Positions 44,352 through 57,600 of a DNA stretch of 64,000 nucleotides are shown one piece after another (within the stretch, counting starts at the first letter, position 1; each line of letters opens with the position of its first letter). This DNA is from Petrolisthes cinctipes (Eukaryota; Arthropoda; Malacostraca; Decapoda; Porcellanidae), in contig JAWQEG010000286.1 in the NCBI GenBank assembly GCA_033782935.1, forward strand, positions 1,315,501 through 1,379,500, read 5' to 3'. Position numbers and translations under genes: made by a program. Below the pieces are notes generated by a model, which was given only the letters and a program-made list of their open reading frames with translations, was not told the origin of the DNA and ran no database searches.

Positions 44352-44399
44352 GGTAACTGAGTCGATATAGAGGTCTGTCGAAGATTAACACAAATGAAA

Positions 44400-44825
44400 G
44401 GCAATGGCAATGGTGGTGGGAGTAAAGAGGAAAAAACAAAGAATGTGTGATAGATATCACTAGTAAGGAAACAGAAACATAGTAGTAGTGTACAAGTTCC
44501 TGGGCTCAACCAGGTTGCTGCCATGTTTATTTTAAGTTTCAAGCAATATTCTATTTCTTTTTCACTGCCTATCTATTCAATATGCTTATTTGCCACCGTC
44601 TATCTATTTATTTGCTTTCTTGTCACCGTCTATATCTTCATTTTATTCTCTCTCACTCTCCAATTTTCCCTCTCACTCTATATTATTTATTCATTACTCC
44701 TTTTTTTTTTTTTTTACATTACCACTTTATTTTCTATTTGTTTTTTACTTAATTTTTAATCTTTTTTTTTTTTTTTCTCTCGGGTACATCTCTTCATTTT
44801 ATTATATCTATTTACAAATGAAATT
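44400..44825. mobile_element. SINE-like insertion upstream of the second H2A copy
   Basis: ACAAATGAAA flanks it (about 44390-44399 and 44814-44823), while the upstream unit has the sequence once. The part TGGGAGTAAAG...TTCCTGGGCTCAACCAGGTT (to about 44520) matches the insertion at 42759-42971; a CT/T-rich tail with two long T-runs follows. Confidence 0.7.
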
Positions 44826-44961
44826 TTTCCCCAACAAAGCCTAAGTAGGGGCTGCATAATCAGAGGCACCCTATTTTGACCAATCAAGGAGGAGCGCGAG
44901 GGTCGGACGGTGTCGCGTGATCCTCTCGCTCCATAGAAAGAAACAACTTAGCCTTTGTAAA

Positions 44962-45283
44962 AAAAAAATTCAGTTGTTGTGAAATGTTTTTTATTGTTTA
45001 TGATTTTTCCAAATAGTTTTCCGGTTTCTTCTAATATAGATATTTGTCTGTAGTTAATGATTGCTTTATTGTCCTTTCCTTCCTTAGGGATGAAAATCAT
45101 TTTTGTCTTTTTTAGTTCATCAGGAAAGTATCCTGCTGATAATGACACATAATATATGTTTAGTAGTTTATCAATCCCTTTTTCTGGTAGATTCAACAAC
45201 AAAAACACGACATTAGTAACAACAATACAGTAGGAAACTCTCTCTATACAATAATAAATTCGGGTAAAATAATTCATTTACGT
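44962..45283. mobile_element. LINE fragment with 5' inversion
   Basis: 44962-45205 on the minus strand encodes RT (GIDKLLNIYY, FPDELKKTKMIFIPKEGKDN, NYRQISILEETGKLF). 45207-45283 on the plus strand matches the endonuclease end of the LINE at 30493-30567. The two pieces of the same LINE family thus meet in opposite directions, as produced by twin priming. Confidence 0.75.
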
Positions 45284-45289
45284 CCAAAC

Positions 45290-47730
45290 TTCAAAACTTT
45301 TATTGGACGGGTGTTTTGAACTTGAATTTGAGATATAAACGGGTACAGAAGATGCATACACATATTGACTTTGGGCACCTAAAATATCGATTTTCAGCAT
45401 GTTTTGGGCCTGTATTTTGAAAATACTCTAACACGGAGTAGGCATTTATAGATCGCTTCTGGGACACAAAAATATAAAATTTTCGGGTGTTTTGAGCCTG
45501 AATTTGAGATATAAACGGGTACAGAATGTGCATGCGCATATTGTATTTGGACAACTAAAATATCGATTTTTAGCATGTTTTGAGCCTATATTCTGAAAAC
45601 ATTCTAGCACTGAGTAGGCATGTACAGATCGCTTATGGGACCCAAAAATATTGAATTATCGGGTGTTTTGAGCCTGAATTTGAGATATAAACGAGTACTG
45701 AAGATGCATACACATATTGACTTTGGGCACCAAAAATATCGATTTCCAGCATGTTTTGGGCCTGTATTTTGAAAATACTCTAACACGGAGTAGGCATTTA
45801 TAGATCGCTTCTGGGACCCAAAAATATCGAATTTTCGTTTTTTTTTAGCCTGAATTTGAGATATAAACGAGTACAGAAGATGTATGCACATATCGACTTT
45901 GGACCCCTAAAATATCGATTTTTAGCATGTTTTGAGCCAATATTTTGAAAAAATTCTAGCACTGAGTAGGCATGTACAGATTGCTTCTGGGACCCAAAAA
46001 TATTGAATTTTCGGGTGTTTTGAGCCTGAATTTGAGATATAAACGGGTACAAAAGATGCATGCACATATCGACTTTGGACCCCTAAAATATCGATTTTTA
46101 GCATGTTTTGAGCCAATATTTTGAAAAAATTCTAGCACTGAGTAGGCATGTACAGATTGCTTCTGGGACCCAAAAATATTGAATTTTCGGGTGTTTTGAG
46201 CCTGAATTTGAGATATAAACGGGTACAAAAGATGCATGCACATATCGACTTTGGGCACCTAATATATCGATTTTTACATGTTTTGGGACTATTTTTTTTT
46301 TAATATTCTAGCACTGATTCGGCATGTACAGATCGCTTCTGGGACCTAAAAATAACGAATTTTCGGGTGTTTTGAGCATGAATTTGGGATATAAACAGGT
46401 ACGGAAGATGCATACACATATTGACTTTGGGCACTTAAAATATCGATTTTCAGCATGTTTTGAGCCTGTATTTTGAAAATAATCTAACACGCAGTAGGCA
46501 TGTACAGATCGCTTCTGAGACCCAAAAATATCGAATATTCGGGTGTTTTGAGCCTGAATTTGAGATATAAACGGGTAAAGAAGATGCATGCACACATCGA
46601 CTGTGGGCACCTAAAATATCGATTTTCAGCATGTTTTGGGCCTATTTTTTTTTAAATATTCTAGCACTGAGTCGGCATGTACAGATCGCTTTTGGGACCC
46701 AAAAATATCGAGTTTTCGGGTGTTTTGAGCCTGAATTTGAGATATAAACGGGTAAAGAAGATGCATGCACACATCGACTGTGGGCACCTAAAATATCGAT
46801 TTTCAGCATGTTTTGGGTCTGTATTTTGAAAATACTCTAACACGCAGTAGGCATGTACAGATCGCTTCTGGGACGCAAAAATATCGAATTTTCGGGTGTT
46901 TTGAGCATGAATTTGAGATATAAACGGGTACAAAAGATGCATGCACATATCGACTTTGGGCACCTAAAATATCGATTTTTACATGTTTTGGGTCTATTTT
47001 TTTTTAAATATTCTAGCACTGAGTCGGCATGTACAGATCTCTTTTGGGACCCAAAAATATTGAATTTTCGGGTGTTTTGAGCATGAATTTGGGATATAAA
47101 CGGGTACAGAAGATGCATACACATATTGACTTTGGGCACCTAAAATATCGATTTTCAGCATGTTTTGGGCCTGTATTTTGAATATACTCTAACACGCAGT
47201 AGGCATGTACAGATCGCTTCTGTGACCCAAAAATATTGAATTTTCGGGTGTTTTGAGCCTGAATTTGAGATATAAACGGGTAAAGAAGATGCATGCACAT
47301 ATCGACTGTGGGCACCTAAAATATCGATTTTTAGCATGTTTTGAGCCTATATTTTGAAAACATTCTAGCACTGAGTAGGCATGTACAGATCGCTTTTGGG
47401 ACCCAAAAATATCGAGTTTTCGGGTGTTTTGAGCTTGAATTTGAGATATAAACGGCTACAGAAGATGCATGCACATATCGACTTTGGGCACCCAAAATAT
47501 CGATTTTTAGCATGTTTTGGGCCTATATTTTGAAAATATTCTGGCACTGAGTAGGCATATACAGATCGCTTCTGGGACCCAAAAATATCGAATTTTCGGG
47601 TGTTTTGAGTCTGAATTTGGGATATAAACGGGTTAAGAAGATGCATACAGTTATTGACTTTGGGCACCTAAAATATCGATTTTCAGCATGTTTTGGGCCT
47701 GTATTTTAAAAATACTTTAACACGTAGTAG
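45290..47730 (+). repeat. 176-bp satellite array, first segment (about 14 monomers)
   Basis: Successive copies repeat at 176 bp (for example similar segments beginning at 46661, 46837 and 47013). The monomer contains GGGACCCAAAAATATCGAAT, TTCGGGTGTTTTGAGCCTGA, ATAAACGGGTACAGAAGATG and CTAAAATATCGATTTTTAGC. All monomers have the same orientation. The repeated 100-residue frames on the minus strand are artefacts of low stop density. Confidence 0.95.
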
Positions 47731-47789
47731 CAAGGATAATAGACTATAAAGGATAGTCCACTGAAACGTCATAGTGATGACGTCGTAAA

Positions 47790-49599
47790 TATCCGTGACG
47801 TCACGGGAGGCTCTGTTGCTAGCTGGTGGGCAAACCTTGCCTGCTCACTAGGTAAAATATGAGGCATAAAGATTATATCAGCTGATGTTAATCGAAATAA
47901 TGAGTTTCTCGGTAGCTGCACCTTGGTAGGTTATAAAGATAAGAAGCATACTGATATAACGGCAATTGTACAACTCGACATCAGTTGTTGAAATAGAATA
48001 ATGGACTATAAAACTGGAAGCCTTCCACGACCAAGATTGATATCGAGTCGCGTTCGCATCTATAAGCCCATATTTGTACAATAATGACTAATCTTTGGTG
48101 TCTTTATATTCCACACAGTTTAAATTGATCATTATAAATTGAAGTAAATGTGTTTGTAGTGTGTTGTCATCAATAGATATCCAGAAAAGCCTGGACAGAT
48201 CTCTACCTCTGCCCACTGGTGCGTCGTATACTCACCAGAAGTAGGCCCAGCCCTACAGTACTACTTGGCATTGATAATAAGGTCATGATTTAGACTGATA
48301 ATAGGTTTTACGTGTTTAATTCTTGATGGATGATTAACTAGCCTACTAATCATATGGATATAAAGCAGCATTTTTATAAATCATGACGTAATGAGATCAT
48401 TAGTCAATCATCCTTGGTAGTAGCCTACAGTTTTTTAACCTTGGTTACGAAGTATTTATATTGACTAGTGCTAGGTTATATTCATATATCTATTACTCGA
48501 AATATTATATAATAACCTATTACCTGGATGTAAAGGTAATTTATATTGATAATTCTGGATTTTTTCAATGTTATAAAAAGGATTTCCATACCTATTTAGT
48601 ATTTCCAACTGCCCCATTTCTAAAATATGTCACTTTCAACCCCTCCAACAGATCTGAAAAATGCCCTGAATAGATCCGAAGAATGCCCCAATTAGGTCTG
48701 AAAATTCCCTGATTAAGTTTGAAAAATGCATCAGTTAGGTCAGAAAAATGCCCGGAATTTATTGAAAGAATTACCGCTTTGTAGCAGTGTTGCTAGATCC
48801 GGCTAGGTCTCAGTATTTTGCCCCAGTCATTTCCTGTACTTTACCACGGTTATTTCCCAGTAGTCTGCTCAGGTTAGGTACCAGTAGTCTGCCCAGGTTA
48901 GGTCCCGGTAGTTTGATGCGGTCTAGGTTAGGTTAGGTAAGGTCAGACTAATTTCAAAATACCCCATTTGATATTTACCAAATGCCCCATTCAAGGTCAC
49001 TTATATATTGCTTACACCTACAATGATTTTAAAAAGTAGAAAAATAATTAATCGGAATATGAATACAAAATACTGTATGCTGAATGTAATTATATATTTA
49101 TTATCATATACTTTGCGAAATGAAATGTGTACCAAAAATAAAGTACAGTACAGTAATAAATGTTTCTTGCCATAAAAGTAAGAGTAACAATATCCTTATG
49201 AAGTACTATCACTATCAGTCTATGAGTATAATCACAGTGGAATTGCACATTTTCTAGAAAAACTAGAAACTAACGTTAATTTTATCACAATATATTAATC
49301 ATTATGGTATGTATAAAGCAAAACTAATGCAATTAGAATTTACATAATACTGTATTATTACAGTCAGTCCATAAGTATAATCACTGTGGATTCTGCACAG
49401 GTTTGGAAATTGTGTAAATAAACGTAATTTCTGTCAGTTCATTCGCTTTTTCAGAAAGTACCGTACTGTATTGCGTTAGCACTTTTCAGATTAACGAGCT
49501 CAACTTTCTGAGAGTTAACGGCTAACTTAACACTTTTCAACTCATCATGTCTGGGAATACAAACACAGCACGATCAGCATACTGCAGTTGAGAAAATAT
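47790..49599. other. Interior of the P-like element, no gene recognised
   Basis: AT-rich, with short GGTCTGAAAA/ATGCCC and CCAGTAGTCTGC(C/T)CAGGTTA local repeats at 48600-48960. No transposase motif is recognised on either strand. Confidence 0.5.
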
Positions 49600-50450
49600 G
49601 ATGTTCATCTCTGGTATCTTCTTGTGCTGGCTGGACTGTCGCATCTAGTACCACTTCTGGTGTATTATCTGTGAAGGAATTGATGTTAAAGGCATATAAT
49701 CAGATGACACTTGTTTGTATATACTGTGCACAAAAATAGAATAAATTACGTAGGCTAGATAGATATAGATAGATGTAGGCTATGACTCTTCCATCATCTT
49801 CATATTCGTCATGGGTTAAAATTACCTCATATAGGTATAAAGAGCTGGGAAAGACAATGAGACTATTTTCAAGATTATGTATCGGGTATTTTCAAAAATA
49901 TTTGTTATCTGGTCGTACTAAGGTAATTATTGTCTATCTATTTATCTATCTATTGCCAGATGCCTCAATCCCCAAAGGGGTGAATGAATTGCCTAGACGC
50001 ATCTTTGTCTCCCTTCAACTGGCGTCCCTCCTACGGTACCACCCAACGCCACTGTTACTCATATACTTCTCTTCTCCATCATTCCACCTCACTCTCGGTC
50101 TACCTGCTCTACTCTGTCCTTCCACCTCACTCTCATACACTTTTTAATCAAATCTCTCGCTTCCTATACACTCTACATGGCCGAACCACCTCAAGGTGTT
50201 TTCTTTTCACTCTTTCCATCTGATACTGTTAAACTATTCATTTTCATTTTTATAAAAAAATTAAAAAAAATCTCACCATTTCTTTCGTTGAGCAGACCCT
50301 ATTGTGCTTCATGTGCATCACCTTTGGCATCTTCTTGTGCATGAGGAATAGCATCTTGTACCACTTCTGGTGTATTATCTGTGAAGGAATTGATTTTAGA
50401 GGCATATAATCACATGACACTTGTTTGCATATACAAAAGAAAAGAATAAA
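49600..50450 (-). repeat. Duplicated exon-like segment inside the P-like element
   Basis: About 49610-49720 and 50325-50440 share a long stretch (ACCACTTCTGGTGTATTATC, TGTGAAGGAATTGAT and flanks). On the minus strand each reads CCTTCACAG followed by GATAATACACCAGAAGTGGT, i.e. an acceptor and an exon encoding DNTPEVV. The 50265 copy also ends with GAAATG|GTGAGATT like the exon at 50625. Confidence 0.55.
49924..50230 (-). mobile_element. 3' end fragment of an RTE-like LINE
   Basis: It begins with a TCTATCTATTTATCTATCTA run like the LINE border at 10248-10266 and shows the same layout of 3' UTR and tail-coding sequence (CATGGCCGAACCACCTCAAG, the complement of an LRWFGHV-type tail). Confidence 0.5.
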
Positions 50451-51190
50451 TAAATGTTTGGCCCTTCCATTATTTTCATATATGCATTATCCAGCCCTAC
50501 TCTTAACATACTATAATTACTGTATTGTGAAACTATGAAGTACAGGGTAGGTCTGATACCATCTGATACTGTATAGCCTATGTACTATACACAGTCACTT
50601 TTAAGAAGAAAACAAAAAATCTCACCATTTCCTTCATTGAGCAGACCCTCTTGAAGTACTGGTACCAGTAGCCTTCTATGCCTGCTGAATAATCTTTCTC
50701 GGCGAGCCTCCGTACCAGCTGAAAATTAAATGAATGTTACAGTATTCAGACCTAATCAAAATCCATGGGTAAAATCATGATTGTATAAATGGACCAAATA
50801 TCCACATTAGATAAACTACTGAATTTCTACCACAATTACCTACTATTGTAACCTATATTAGGACATTGAATGATGGTTTTAATGTATTAAATCCACCACA
50901 AATACCCCACCTTACCCCCAAACATAAATGGGGAAGAGAGAAATTGTTGGTTATAGAGCATTACAATACTGTAGCCTACCTAGATATACCAAAGTTATCA
51001 CTAGTAGGGGATGCAGTCAGTATTGGACTACATTTCTAACAGAATTAGGTAGACTTGGCCTGGCCTAACCTAACCTACATAGTGTACAGTAGAGTATCAT
51101 AAGATGGGGTAAAGTTAAAAATATGTACAGTATAAGCAAATAGCTGAGGGTGTAGCAGTAAGTTGGGCCTTTGATAGATCTCAACATACC

Positions 51191-51601
51191 TGGTTTTCGA
51201 TTAGAATTTGGAAGGTGCAGAGTCGGTACAGCTCAAGGTTGCAATATTATGATCTTCTTTGGAGATCCATTACATCGTTGATTGTTCAAAGCATCTCTTG
51301 GGACATAGTCTGTTGTCTTAAAGTGTAGAGAGCATACTCGGGCCAATTCAACATTGAATTTGTCCTCAAGTTTGCACGCCGATATCCACTTTATGGCATT
51401 CTCTTGGTCTCTTAGGAACCGAAAGAGCTCCACCCTGTCTCTTTTTGCATGTCTACTGCCATTATTGTAATTGTACACTGCACATACATCCATAATATGG
51501 CACAGACATTCACGCTTCACGTACATTTTAAGTTGGACTAGTGACAGTCTGGGCACCAGGCAAGGTTTGTTTACAAGTATGACGTCACTCCCGCGGTGCA
51601 T
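51191..51601 (-). CDS. THAP-domain exon of the P-like element
   Basis: Minus-strand ORF whose core reads MDVCAVYNYNNGSRHAKRDR, LFRFLRDQENAIKWISACKL and ARVCSLHFKTTDYV. This is the THAP zinc-finger layout (Cys near the start, the Trp in helix 1, CxxH at the end), but the second cysteine of the first pair is missing. THAP domains are the DNA-binding part of P transposases. The frame stops near 51233, while a good donor (CAG|GTATGT at about 51190) lies just past it. Candidate downstream exons are at about 50625-50720 (GTEARRERLFSRHRR, donor ATG|GTGAGA), 50270-50385 and 49600-49670. Whether they join into one transcript is not settled. Confidence 0.6.
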
Positions 51602-51655
51602 TGTGGGAAAACAAGTGTCTAGTGGACTATCCTTTATAATAGTCTATCATCCTTG

Positions 51656-54600
51656 CGTAGTATGCATGTACAGATCGCTTCTGGGACCCAAAATTATCGA
51701 ATTTTCGGTGGTTTTGATCCTGAATTTGAGATATAAACGGGTACAGAAGATACATACACATATTGAATTTGGGCACCTAAAATATCGATTTTCAGCATGT
51801 TTTGGGCCTGTATTTTTAAAATACTCTAACACGCAGTAGGCATGTACAAATCGCTTCTGGGACCCAAAAATATCGAATTTTCGGGTGTTTTGAGCATGAA
51901 TTTGAGATATAAACGGGTACAGAATGTGCATGCGCATATTGACTTTGGACAACTAAAATATCGATTTTTAGCATGTTTTGGGCCTATTTTTTAAAAAATA
52001 TTCTAGCACTGAGAAGGCATGTACAGATCGCTTCTGGGACCCAAAAATATCGAACTTTCGGGTTTTTTGAGCCTGAATTTGGGATAAAAACGGAAACAGA
52101 ATATGCATAAACATTTTGACTTTGGGCACCTAAAATATCGATTTCAGCATGTTTTGGCCCTGTATTTTGAAAAGACTCTAACACGGAGTAGGCATGTACA
52201 GATCGCTTCTGGGACCCAAAAATATCGAATTTTCGGCTGTTTTGAGCCTGAATTTGAGAAATAAACGGGTACAGAAGATGCATGCAATATCGACTTTGGA
52301 CCCCTAAAATATCGATTTTTAGCATGTTTTGAGCCAATATTTTGAAAACATTCTAGCACTGAGTAGGCATGTACAGATCGCTTCTGGGACCCAAAAATAT
52401 TGAATTTTCGGGTGTTTTGAGCCTGAATTTGGGATATAAACGGGTACAGAAGATGCATACACATATTGACTTTGGGCACCTAAAATATAGATTTTTACAT
52501 GTTTTGAGCCTATATTTTGAAAACATTCTAGCACTGAGTAGGCATGTACAGATCGTTTATGAGACACAAAAATATCGAGTTTTCGGGTGTTTTGAACTTG
52601 AATTTGAGATATAAACGGGTACAGAAGATGCATGCACATATCGACTTTGGACCCCTAAAATATCGATTTTTAGCATGTTTTGAGCCAATATTTTGAAAAC
52701 ATTCTAGCACTAAGTAGGCATGTACAGATCGCTTCTGGGACCCAAAAATATCGAATTTTCGGGTGTTTTGAGCCTCAATTTGGGATATAAACGGGTACAG
52801 AAGATGCATACACATATTAACTTTGGGAACCTAAAACATCGATTTCAGCATGTTTTGGCCCTGTATTTTGAAAATACTCTAACAAGGAGTAGGCATGTAC
52901 AGATCGCTACTGGGGCCCAAAAATATCGTATTTTCGGGTGTTTTGAACCTGAATTTGAGATATAAACGGGTACAGAAGATGCATGCACATATCGACTTTG
53001 GACACCTAAAATTTCGATTTTTACCATGTTTTGAGCCTATATTTTAAAAACATTCTAGCACTGAGTAGGCATGTACAGATTGCTTCTGGGACCCAAAAAT
53101 ATTGCATTTTCAGGTGTTTTGAGCCTGAATTTGGGATATAAACGGGTACAGAACATGCATACACATATTGCCTTTGTTCACCTAAAATATCGATTTTGAG
53201 CATGTTTTGGGTCTGTATCTTGAAAACATTCTAGCAAGGAGTAGGCATGTACAGATCGCTTTTGGGACCCAAAAATATCAAATTTTCGGGTGTTTTGAGC
53301 CTGAATTTGGGAAATATACGGGTACAGAAGATGCATAAACATATTGACTTTGGGCACTTAAAATATCGATTTTTACATGTTTTGGGCCTATTTTGTTTTA
53401 AATATTCTAGCACTGAGTCGGCATTAACAGATCGCTTCTGGGACCCAAAAATATCGAATATTCGGGTGTTTTGAGCCTGAATTTGGGATATAAACGGGTA
53501 CAGAAGATGCATACACATATTGACTTTGGGCACCTAAAATATCGATTTTTAGCATGTTTTGGGCCTATATTTTGAAAACATTCTAGCACTGACTGGGCAT
53601 GTACAGATCGCTTATGGGACACAAAAATATCGAGTTTTCGGGTGTTTTGAGCTTGAATTTGAGATATAAACGGGTACAGAAGATACATGCACATATCGAC
53701 TTTGGGCACCCAAAATATCGATTTTTAGCATGTTTTGGGCCTATATTTTGAAAATACTCTAACACGCAGTAGGCATGTACAGATCTCTTCTGGGACCCAA
53801 AAATATCGAATATTCGGGTGTTTTGAGCCTGAATTTGAGATATAAACGGGTACAAAAGATGCATGCACAAATCGACTTTGGGCACCTAAAATATAGATTT
53901 TAACATGTTTTGGGCCTATTTTTTTTTAAATATCCTAGCACTGAGTCGGCATGTACAGATCGCTTCTGGGACCCAAAAATATCGAATTTTCGGGTGTTTT
54001 GAGCCTCAATTTGGGATATAAACGGGTACAGAAGATGCATACACATATTAACTTTGGGCACCTAAAACATCGATTTCAGCATGTTTTGGCCCTGTATTTT
54101 GAAAATACTCTAACAAGGAGTAGGCATGTACAGATCGCTTCTGGGGCCTAAAAATATCGAATTTTCGGGTGTTTTGAACCTGAATTTGAGATATAAACGG
54201 GTACAGAAGATGCATGCACATATCGACTTTGGACACCTAAAATTTCGATTTTTACCATGTTTTGAGCCTATATTTTAAAAACATTCTAGCACTGAGTAGG
54301 CATGTACAGATTGCTTCTGGGACCCAAAAATATTGCATTTTCAGGTGTTTTGAGCCTGAATTTGGGATATAAACGGGTACAGAACATGCATACACATATT
54401 GCCTTTGTTCACCTAAAATATCGATTTTGAGCATGTTTTGGGTCTGTATCTTGAAAACATTCTAGCAAGGAGTAGGCATGTACAGATCGCTTCTGGGACC
54501 CCAAAATATAGAATTTTCGGGTGTTTTGAGCCTGAATTTGGGAAATATACGGGTACAGAAGATGCATACACATATTGACTTTGGGCACCTAAAATATCGA

Positions 54601-57600
54601 TTTTTAGCATGTTTTGAGCCTATATTTTCAAAACACTCTAACACGCAGTAGTCATGTACAAATCTCTTCTGGGACCCAAAAATATCGAATTTTCGGGTGT
54701 TTTGAGCATGAATTTGAGATAAAAATGGGTACAGAATGTGCATGCGCATATTGACTTTGGACAAATAAAATATCGATTTTTAGCATGTTTTGGGCCTATT
54801 TTTTTTTAAATATTCTGGCACTGAGTAGGCATATACAGACCGCTTCTGAGACCCCAAAAAAATCGAATTTTCGGGTGTTTTGAGTCTGAATTTGGGATAT
54901 AAACGGGTACAGAAGATGCATACACATATTGACTTTGGGCACCTAAAATATCGATTTTCAGCTTGTTTTGGGCCTGTATTTTGAAAATACTCTAACACGC
55001 AGTAGGCATGTACAGATCTCTTCTGGGACCCTCAAATATCGAATTTTCGGGTGTTTTGAGCCTGAATTTGAGATATAAACGGGTACAAAAGATGCATGCA
55101 CAAATCAAATTTGGGCACCTAAAATATCAATTTTTACATGTTTTGGGCCTATTTTTTTTAAATATTTTAGCACTGAGTCGGCATGTACAGATCGCTTCTG
55201 GGACCCAAAAATATCGAGTTTTCGGGTGTTTTGAGCATGAATTTGGGATATAAACGGGTACAGAAGATGCATACACATATCGACTTTGGGCACCTAAAAT
55301 ATCGATTTTTAGCATGTTTTGGGCCTGTATTTTGAAAATACTCTAACACGCAGTAGGCATGTACAAATCGCTTCTGGGACCCAAAAATATCGAATTTTCG
55401 GGTGTTTTGAGCATGAATTTGAGATATAAACGTGTACAGAATGTGAATGCGCATATTGACTTTGGACAACTAAAATATCGATTTTTAGCATGTTTTGGGC
55501 CTATTTTGTTTTAAGTATTCTAGCACTAAGAAAGGCATGTGTACAGATCGCTTCTGGGACCCAAAAATATTGAACTTTCGGGTTTTTTGAGCCTGAATTT
55601 GGGATATAAACTGAAACAGAAGATGCATAAACATTTTGACTTTGGGCACCTAAAATATCGATTTCAGCATGTTTTGGCCCTGTATTTTGAAAATACTCTA
55701 ACACGGAGTAGGCATGTACAGATCGCTTCTGGGACCCAAAAATATCGAGTTTTCGGGTGTTTTGAGCATGAATTTGAGATATAAATGGGTACAGAAGATG
55801 CATGCACATATCGACTTTGGACCACTAAAATATCGATTTTTAGCATGTTTTGAGCCAATATTTTGAAAACATTCTAGCACTGAGTAGGCATGTACAGATC
55901 GCTTCTGGGACCCAAAAATATTGAATATTCGGGTGTTTTGAGTCTGAATTTGGGATATAAACGGGTACAGAAGATGCATACACATATTGACTTTGGGCAT
56001 CTAAAATATCGATTTTCAGCTTGTTTTGGGCCTGTATTTTGAAAATACTCTAACACGCAGTAGGCATGTACAAATCGCTTCTGGGACCAAAAAATATCGA
56101 ATTTTCGGGTGTTTTGAGCCTGAATTTGAGATATAAACGGGTACAGAATGTGCATGCTCATATTGACTTTGGACAACTAAAATATCGATTTTTAGCATGT
56201 TTTGGGCCGATTTTTTTTTAAATATTCTGGCACTGAGTAGGCATATACAGACCGCTTCTGGGACCCCAAAAAATCGAATTTTCGGGTGTTTTGAGTCTGA
56301 ATTTGGGATATAAACGGGTATAGAAGATACATACACATATTGACTTTGGGCATCTAAAATATCGATTTTCAGCGTGTTTTGGGCCTCCATTTTGAAAATA
56401 CTCTAACACGCAGTAGGCATGTACAAATCGCTTCTGGGACCCAAAAATATCGAATTTTCGGGTGTTTTGAGCATGAATTTGAGATAAAAACGGATACAGA
56501 ATGTGCATGCGCATATTGACTTTGGACAACTAAAATATCGATTTTTAGCATGTTTTGGGCCTATTTTTTTTTAAATATTTTAGCATTGAGAAGGCATGTA
56601 CAGATCGCTTCTGGGACCCAAAAATATCGTACTTTCGGGTTTTTTTAGCCTGAATTTGGGATATAAAGGGAAAAAGAAGATGCATAAACATTTTGACTTT
56701 GGGCACCTAAAATATCGATTTCAGCATGTTTTGGCCCTGTATTTTGAAAATACTCTAACACGGAGTAGGCATGTACAGATCGCTTCTGGGACCCAAAAAT
56801 ATCGAGTTCTCGGGTGTTTTGAGCATGAATTTGAGATATAAACGGGTATAGAAGATGCATGCACATATCGACTTTGGACCCCTAAAATATCGATTTTCAG
56901 CATGTTTTGAGCCAATATTTTGAAAACATTCTAGCACTGAGTAGGCATGTACAGAGCTCTTCTGTGACCCAAAAATATCGAATTTTCGGGTGTTTTGAGC
57001 CTGAATTTGGGATATAAACGGGTACAGAAGATGCATACACATATTGACTTTGGGCACCTAAAATATCGATTTTTACATGTTTTGGGACTATTTTGTTTTA
57101 AATATTCTAGCACTGAGTCGGCATGAACAGATCGCTTCTGGGACCCAAAAATATCGAATATTCGGGTGTTTTGAGCATGAATTTGGGATATAAACGGGTA
57201 CAGAAGATGCATACACATATTGACTTTGGGCACCTAAAATATCGATTTTTACATGTTTTGGGCCTATTCTATTTTAAATATTCTAGCACTGAGTCGGCAT
57301 GAACAGATCGCTTCTGGGACCCAAAAATATCGAATATTCGGGTGTTTTGAGCATGATTTTGGGATATAAACGGGTACAGAAGATGCATACACATATTGAC
57401 TTTGGGCACCTAAAATATCGATTTTTAGCAAGTTTTGAGCCTATATTTTGAAAACATTCTAGCACTGACTTGGCATGTACAGATCGTTTATGGGACACAA
57501 AAATATCGAGTTTTCGGGTGTTTTGAACTTGAATTTGAGATATAAACGGGTACAGAAGATGCATGCACATTTCGACTTTGGGCACCCAAAATATCGATTT

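Larger units (their letters stand above)
47731..51655 (-). mobile_element. P-like/THAP element inserted in the satellite
   Basis: Inverted ends of about 35 bp (CAAGGATAATAGACTATAAA at 47731; reverse complement CAAGGATGATAGACTATTAT at 51655) are flanked by CGTAGTAG and CGTAGTAT, an 8-bp duplication with one change. Satellite monomers lie directly on both sides. Subterminal TGACGTCAC motifs occur near both ends (about 47812 and 51583). Inside, a THAP-domain exon and further small exons are on the minus strand; a full P-type catalytic domain is not recognised. It also carries a LINE 3' end fragment. Confidence 0.85.

Noticed and set aside
45290..47730. CRISPR-like array of regular repeats
   Set aside because: Monomers are contiguous with no unique spacers, and the genome is clearly eukaryotic.
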